Shown here piece by piece: positions 59,812-64,000 of a DNA stretch of 64,000 nt (the first letter of the stretch is position 1; the number at the start of each line of letters is the position of its first letter). Source of the DNA: Jaapia argillacea MUCL 33604 (Eukaryota > Basidiomycota > Agaricomycetes > Jaapiales > Jaapiaceae). Made by a program: the position numbers and the translations under genes. The stretch lies in the NCBI GenBank assembly GCA_000697665.1, contig KL197756.1, positions 159,096 to 223,095 of the forward strand, read 5' to 3'. The notes under the pieces are model-generated. The model was not told the DNA's origin and searched no databases. It worked only from the letters and a program-made list of their open reading frames with translations.

Positions 59812-60122
59812 GGATGGTGCTGAGGATGCTTCGGTGTGAGTGTCCTACCAATATCCTTTACGAATATTGTCGTCTGAGTTCGATTGGACTAGCTGGGTGC
59901 TTGGTGCTTGGGAGGCTGGCACGACTATCTGAGTTCCCATTAGCCTTGCCTATGCATTTCTATATCATAATATAATTCATAACCTCCCCTCCCCTCTGAG
60001 TGATCAACAACCGCCAATCCAGAAAAGGCGACCAAGTTGCCATGAAAAGAAAAGACATTTGTGTGTGCTCCAGTTCCAGTTGACCTCCTCGTCTCTTCTT
60101 AGTCCCAGCACCTCCACCACCA
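59812..60122. other. Intergenic interval
   Basis: 3' flank of uL23m with a catatataattc A/T stretch near 59963, and upstream region of the next candidate. Nothing else seen. Confidence 0.35.
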
Positions 60123-60640
60123 TGTTCACCCTACGAAAAATTCCATCCACCACCCTCCATTCTTGCGCCCTCCCCTCCCCTAGTCCTACCACCCATTTCG
60201 CACAACATTCACCACAACCCAAAGCGATTCCTTCGTCGCAATAAGTCCTCTCAATTCTTCAACTCTGGACGGCGATGCAAGTGATGACACCGGGAGCATG
60301 TTGGATGAAGCTGAGATCATGAGTAGCATTGGAAGTAGCTCCGGATCGAGGTCCGGTAGGAATGGCAAGAAGTCTGGTGCTGGGGGAGGGGTTTTGAGGG
60401 AAAACCTATTGAAGTGCGAGTCAGTAGGCCAAGTCGACCACGCGACGGACATGAGCCCAGCACCGGAGTCCTTCGTCCATTGCCTCGCTCGTCAGTTCAC
60501 CCCTTGTATCCTCACCATCAACCTGCAGCTGCGCGGACAATCCAGGGGAAGCAGATCTTGAAGACGGACAAGAAGCACGGGGAGACACCAGCTCGAGCGG
60601 GTGACCAGGAAGTGCGTGTTTTATACAAACACCGACTTCT
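60123..60640 (+). pseudogene. Broken gene at the edge of the repeat block
   Basis: ATG 60123 opens MFTLRKIPSTTLHSCALPSP, a possible mitochondrial presequence, but that frame stops at 60244. A second frame, starting inside it, gives TTTQSDSFVAISPLNSSTLD, GSMLDEAEIMSSIGSSSGSR, GGGVLRENLLKC, and a third gives RPLPRSSVHPLYPHHQPAAA, then RTIQGKQILKTDKKHGETPA. The joins have no convincing splice sites for the first change, so I read it as a decayed or sequence-broken gene. The 3' part after about 60640 has no protein-like continuation. A small-subunit mitochondrial ribosomal protein was considered but could not be shown. Confidence 0.4.
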
Positions 60641-61351
60641 ACGTCCTCTGTCAGTTGATCAAGGAGTGTTTTGGTTATGGATTTATTTGAGTGGTGGCCT
60701 GAAGGGTTTCTTTACCCAGCTTCTGTACTCTTGCTTGCGATTCTTCGAGAACTTAGCCGGGGCCATCGCTGCCTCCCCCACTACCAAGCGGCCCAATACC
60801 ATTGTCAATCATCTCGGTTTTCCATCATTAGTTGACATTGGAAATATGGGCAACCGATTCCACAATGCTGCTCACTTCTACGACCTTATGCTTGATACCT
60901 CTGCGACAATGAGATTGGGCAACCGGCATTTGAGGATCAGATGTGTTGCATGTTTGGAACACAGGTACGAGATCGTGGCCCTTCTGAGTTCTTATTCTGA
61001 TTTCCCGGTAGGATGCATACCGGATATTCACCGTCAACAAAGTCATTAAGTCTTTAAATTTGAAAACATAGGTATGATTTACTCGTAATGAGCCTGGCCC
61101 CATTGTTAAAGTCATTTACCGGGTGCAAGCAATTCTTACTGATGTCAAGTCATTGGACCTCTACCATGTTCTGAAGTGCGAAAGGGGTTAGTGGAATCCA
61201 CAGTCCAAGATTACCTGATTTTCCGTAAGACGGCAGAAGATATCTTGTGTCAGGATGAAAATCACTTCCGCATTGAATGGGTGTGTCCCTGCTCTCCGCT
61301 GACTCACAGCTATTACAGATGCCTGACATATCCACCATTACTGTCCACTTA
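60641..61351. other. Transition into repeat DNA
   Basis: CpG is still present but sparse after 61060. An open frame to 61049 (SGGLKGFFTQLLYSCLRFFE) has no recognised motif. The stretch ends at the first MITE-like element. Confidence 0.35.
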
Positions 61352-61627
61352 CTGTATGCGTCTGAATGGAGGCAACGGCCTGGGGACCATTACACCCTGA
61401 ATTGTACCCCCCTTTAGCAACGGAGCCCCAAATTACCATTACACCCCCAGAATTGGCAACTGGCCAAAGGCCAGAACCGAATTTTTGCATTACTTTTGGT
61501 CCCATCAGAGCATTACATGGACCTGTGTTGTCAACCGGTCCACCATTACCCATTACACACCCCGAAATAGGCAACGCAACAGGGGTGCCATTACGCATTA
61601 CCGTTGCCTCCATTCAGACACATACAG
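61352..61627. mobile_element. MITE-like element, copy 1 (276 bp)
   Basis: Starts CTGTATGCGTCTGAATGGAG and ends with the imperfect reverse complement (…CTCCATTCAGACACATACAG), giving terminal inverted repeats of about 28 bp. Both ends are flanked by TA (61350-61351 and 61628-61629), compatible with a TA target duplication as in Tc1/mariner-type elements. It has no coding capacity. It still contains nine CpG dinucleotides, unlike copy 2. Confidence 0.75.
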
Positions 61628-61718
61628 TATTAGGAAAAGACGACTCCAGTATGGATGACTGTGAAGTCCTGAGCAGACATTGGCAAGCCTACATTGTTTG
61701 TTATATACTGGTGCATTA

Positions 61719-62005
61719 CTGTATGCATCTGTATGGAGGCAACAGCCTGGGGACCATTACACCCTGAATTGTATCCCCCTTTGGCACTGGGGCCCTGAGA
61801 TACCATTACATCCCCAAAATTGACAACTGGCCAAAGGCCTGAACTGATTTTTTGCATTACTTCTGGTCCCATACTGGTTCCATTGGAGCATTATGTGGAC
61901 CTGTGCTGTCAACTGGTCCACCATTACCCATTATAGACCCCAAAATAGGCAACACAATGGGGGTACCATTATGCATTACTGTTGCCTCCATACAGATGCA
62001 TACAG
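61719..62005. mobile_element. MITE-like element, copy 2 (287 bp)
   Basis: A direct repeat of copy 1, 91 bp away and in the same orientation. Termini CTGTATGCATCTGTATGGAG and its reverse complement, flanked by TA on both sides (61717-61718 and 62006-62007). About 80-85 % identical by eye to copy 1, with an extra block of about 11 bp (actggttccat). It contains no CpG; every one of the nine CpGs of copy 1 is TpG or CpA here. Confidence 0.75.
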
Positions 62006-62007
62006 TA

Positions 62008-63530
62008 CTTGTGTTATACCCCTACCTTACCCTAATCATTGTGTCAGAACAAATCAACAATCAGAGTTCCTGCTTCAAAAGTCAGACCACTATTTGTTCA
62101 GCAGTAGGACATTTATCCTATCTCCTCCCCTTATTTCAACATATAGGAACCTAAGTCCCATGAGATCGTCTCCTAAATTTCTTGCTCAAGGTGCCCTGGT
62201 GATCAAGGTCTGTGTCCATATCTATCAGTTGATCTTTGTGCCCCAAACAGAGGACTTTTTGAAGAATCTCACAGCCCAGATTGCCAAGTCGTCAGCAAGA
62301 GTGGATGGAGAATATACTGATCAACCATCATAGTTGACTCCCACCTCACCATAAACCCCTAGTCTTCCATTGTTATCTTAGGAGCCTCTTGTAAGATTGT
62401 TGGATTGTATCATTAGAAGGAGTCCCCCTTGTTTTTCTTTCAACTGAGTAGCCATGAGTGTCTGTTTGATGTTAAAGCTGGAGCTCATCTCAATTCAATC
62501 ATTATCTCAAGTCATCTTTCTGAACCCCATTGAAATGATCTGCCACAGAAACAATTGGGGTCTGAAGATGAGACTGTTGGTTGAGAGTGGCAAAGAGCAA
62601 AAGAGAAGGTGCTCCAGTATGAACTCCCTTTCATCACCAACCAACAGTTATGATCTCAGTACAAGAGAAGGAGGATAAAAAACCCAGCAGGAAATAAATG
62701 CTGGCCATCAGTTAGTGGAACCCATGCAAACAGCTGGGAGAGATGGTTAAGTGGGCCCAGGAAGTGGTTGAATCCAGGGACATTTAGATTGTAAGAACAG
62801 ATTGAGAAGAGTTCTACTGAACTGGAGAGAGACAAGACCATGAGCAAGAAGGATGAGACTAAATGACAAATGACATGAAAGAACAAGACTAATTCTCAAG
62901 TACTGTAAACTGATCAAAAAAGTGAAAAACTGGAGAAATAAAGTTGATGCCTACCAAGTGAGTGATCAGCAATGAGAGAATGCAATATTCTCTGACAGCC
63001 TTCTTCTTTAGCCCAAAATGACTGTGGATCCATCTCCAAACTTTTTATGGTATGTAAAAGATTGGCCAGAATGGCTAATGCCTTGACATCATGCCACACT
63101 TGCTGAAAGAATATGTCCCAGGATATTTGGCCATGAGAAAGAAAGGAATGCTTTACAATTATGGCACTGGCTAGAAGAAGATGAAATGTGTCTACAACAT
63201 CTATAACACTACATACCAGAAATGACATATATTGCTTGTTGGTGAATTGAGAGTGTAATGGTCTAAAAGGTCAAGCTGTTAGAATAGAAAACTAGCAACA
63301 CCATAGCATACCTGAGCTTGAAGCCAGTCACAAAAGTTGTTTAGAAGAGGTGCATAGTGATGCTAGATGAGTAAAGCCAAGTGAGGTTGGTATGAATGCA
63401 CTAGAGAGAGAAAATGATTGCAGTAACTTACTTTCTACTCATATAATTTAGAAAGCCAAATTGAAAGGTTAATAATATGTCAATAATGAGAAGAATAGTA
63501 CATACAAACTGATATCATTGTGGGAGAGAG
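62008..63530. other. CpG-depleted repeat-like DNA without gene
   Basis: The last CpG is at 62290-62291; none follows to the window end. Frames at 61893-62333 (+) and 63228-62914 (-, VCSVIDVVDTFHLLLASAII) are open but A/T- and TG/CA-biased and match no transposase I know. I take it for an old, mutated transposon or satellite region. Confidence 0.5.
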
Positions 63531-63532
63531 TT

Positions 63533-64000
63533 TAGATGGCTGAGGGACTGGAGCTTAAAGAGAGAAGTACTCACCTCCTGTTTATTAAACCCAGAGAACA
63601 GAGAGCAGAGAACATGAGCTAGAGACTGGAGCCAAAATGCAAAATGGACAAAGCACTCACATTCTGTAGATGAAACATTAAGAAGCAGAGAATGTGAGCT
63701 GGCTAAAGACTGTGGCCAAAGTGGACAAAGGACTCACCAACTATAGATAGAATTCAGGGAGAACAGACCATGAGCTAGCTGAGAGACTGGGGCCAAAGTG
63801 GACAAATAACTCACCAACTGTGAGTGGAACCAAGAGAACAGAGAAGGTAAGCTGGCTGAGAGACTGGGGCTAAAGTGGACAAAGCACTTACATCCTGTGG
63901 ATAGAACCCAGGAAGTAGAGAACATGAGCTGGCTGAGGGACTGGGGCCAAAGTGGACAAAGCACTCACATCCTGTGGATAGAACCCAGGAAGCAGAGAAC
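63533..64000. repeat. 77-bp minisatellite, at least six units, open at the right end
   Basis: Units resemble gagctggctgagggactg, gggccaaagtggacaaagc, actcacatcctgtggatag, aacccaggaagcagagaac. The anchor actcac (or acttac) occurs at 63655, 63732, 63809, 63886 and 63963, exactly 77 bp apart; a degenerate first unit precedes by 86 bp. The array reaches the last base of the window and probably goes on. It has no CpG. Confidence 0.85.

Noticed and set aside
61366-62333. Plus-strand open frames across the MITE pair
   Set aside because: They follow the direct repeat and show no protein-like conservation between the two copies beyond DNA identity.
63734-63964. Open frame of 76 codons on the minus strand
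   Set aside because: It lies within three units of the 77-bp minisatellite and is explained by the repeat.
1-64000. CRISPR arrays, prophage, integrons or bacterial operons
   Set aside because: None seen; the DNA is fungal nuclear sequence with spliceosomal introns.

Overview
The window is nuclear DNA of a filamentous fungus, almost certainly a basidiomycete (Agaricomycetes). Genes are split by many short introns (about 48-65 nt, GT-AG), phases agree between paralogues, and the gene content (Tpt1, Doa10, mitochondrial rhomboid, Bud6/Aip3, Sys1, Dcr2, mitochondrial uL23, F-box and BTB families) is fungal. The many F-box, MYND and BTB genes would fit a Rhizoctonia/Ceratobasidium-like genome, but that placement is a guess. 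All gene models were built by hand from reading frames and splice signals.

Layout. 0.3-7.9 kb: MYND-finger protein (-), tRNA 2'-phosphotransferase TPT1 (+), F-box/beta-propeller protein (-) and an unknown 866-aa protein with candidate membrane helices (+). 7.9-17 kb is gene-poor: one clean uncharacterised gene (13759-14599, -), a glycine-rich secreted protein whose frame breaks in G-rich tracts, and several doubtful frames. 17.1-36.1 kb: the E3 ligase DOA10 (-), a second MYND protein (+), an intact mitochondrial-type rhomboid (-), an F-box protein (+), a broken isoprenylcysteine methyltransferase fragment, a BTB pseudogene beside its intact BTB sister, a second rhomboid whose catalytic Ser reads Thr, an F-box-like gene and a leucine-rich-repeat gene. 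36.1-39.6 kb has no recognisable gene. 39.6-59.8 kb: a Ser/Pro-rich protein, SYS1, an intron-containing tRNA-Glu(CTC), BUD6/AIP3, a mucoidy-inhibitor-like protein, another F-box protein, DCR2 phosphatase and mitochondrial uL23. From about 60.1 kb the sequence turns into repeat DNA: a broken gene, two MITE-like elements, a 1.7-kb block without a single CpG, and a 77-bp minisatellite that runs off the end.

The conserved genes are housekeeping functions and do not form one pathway; I see no gene cluster for a dedicated new system. The points most worth a second look are the rhomboid pair with a Ser-to-Thr change at the nucleophile, and the 60-64 kb repeat block, where two element copies differ at 9 of 9 CpG sites by CpG-to-TpG/CpA change. 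That pattern suggests methylation-linked decay or a CpG-directed RIP-like process.
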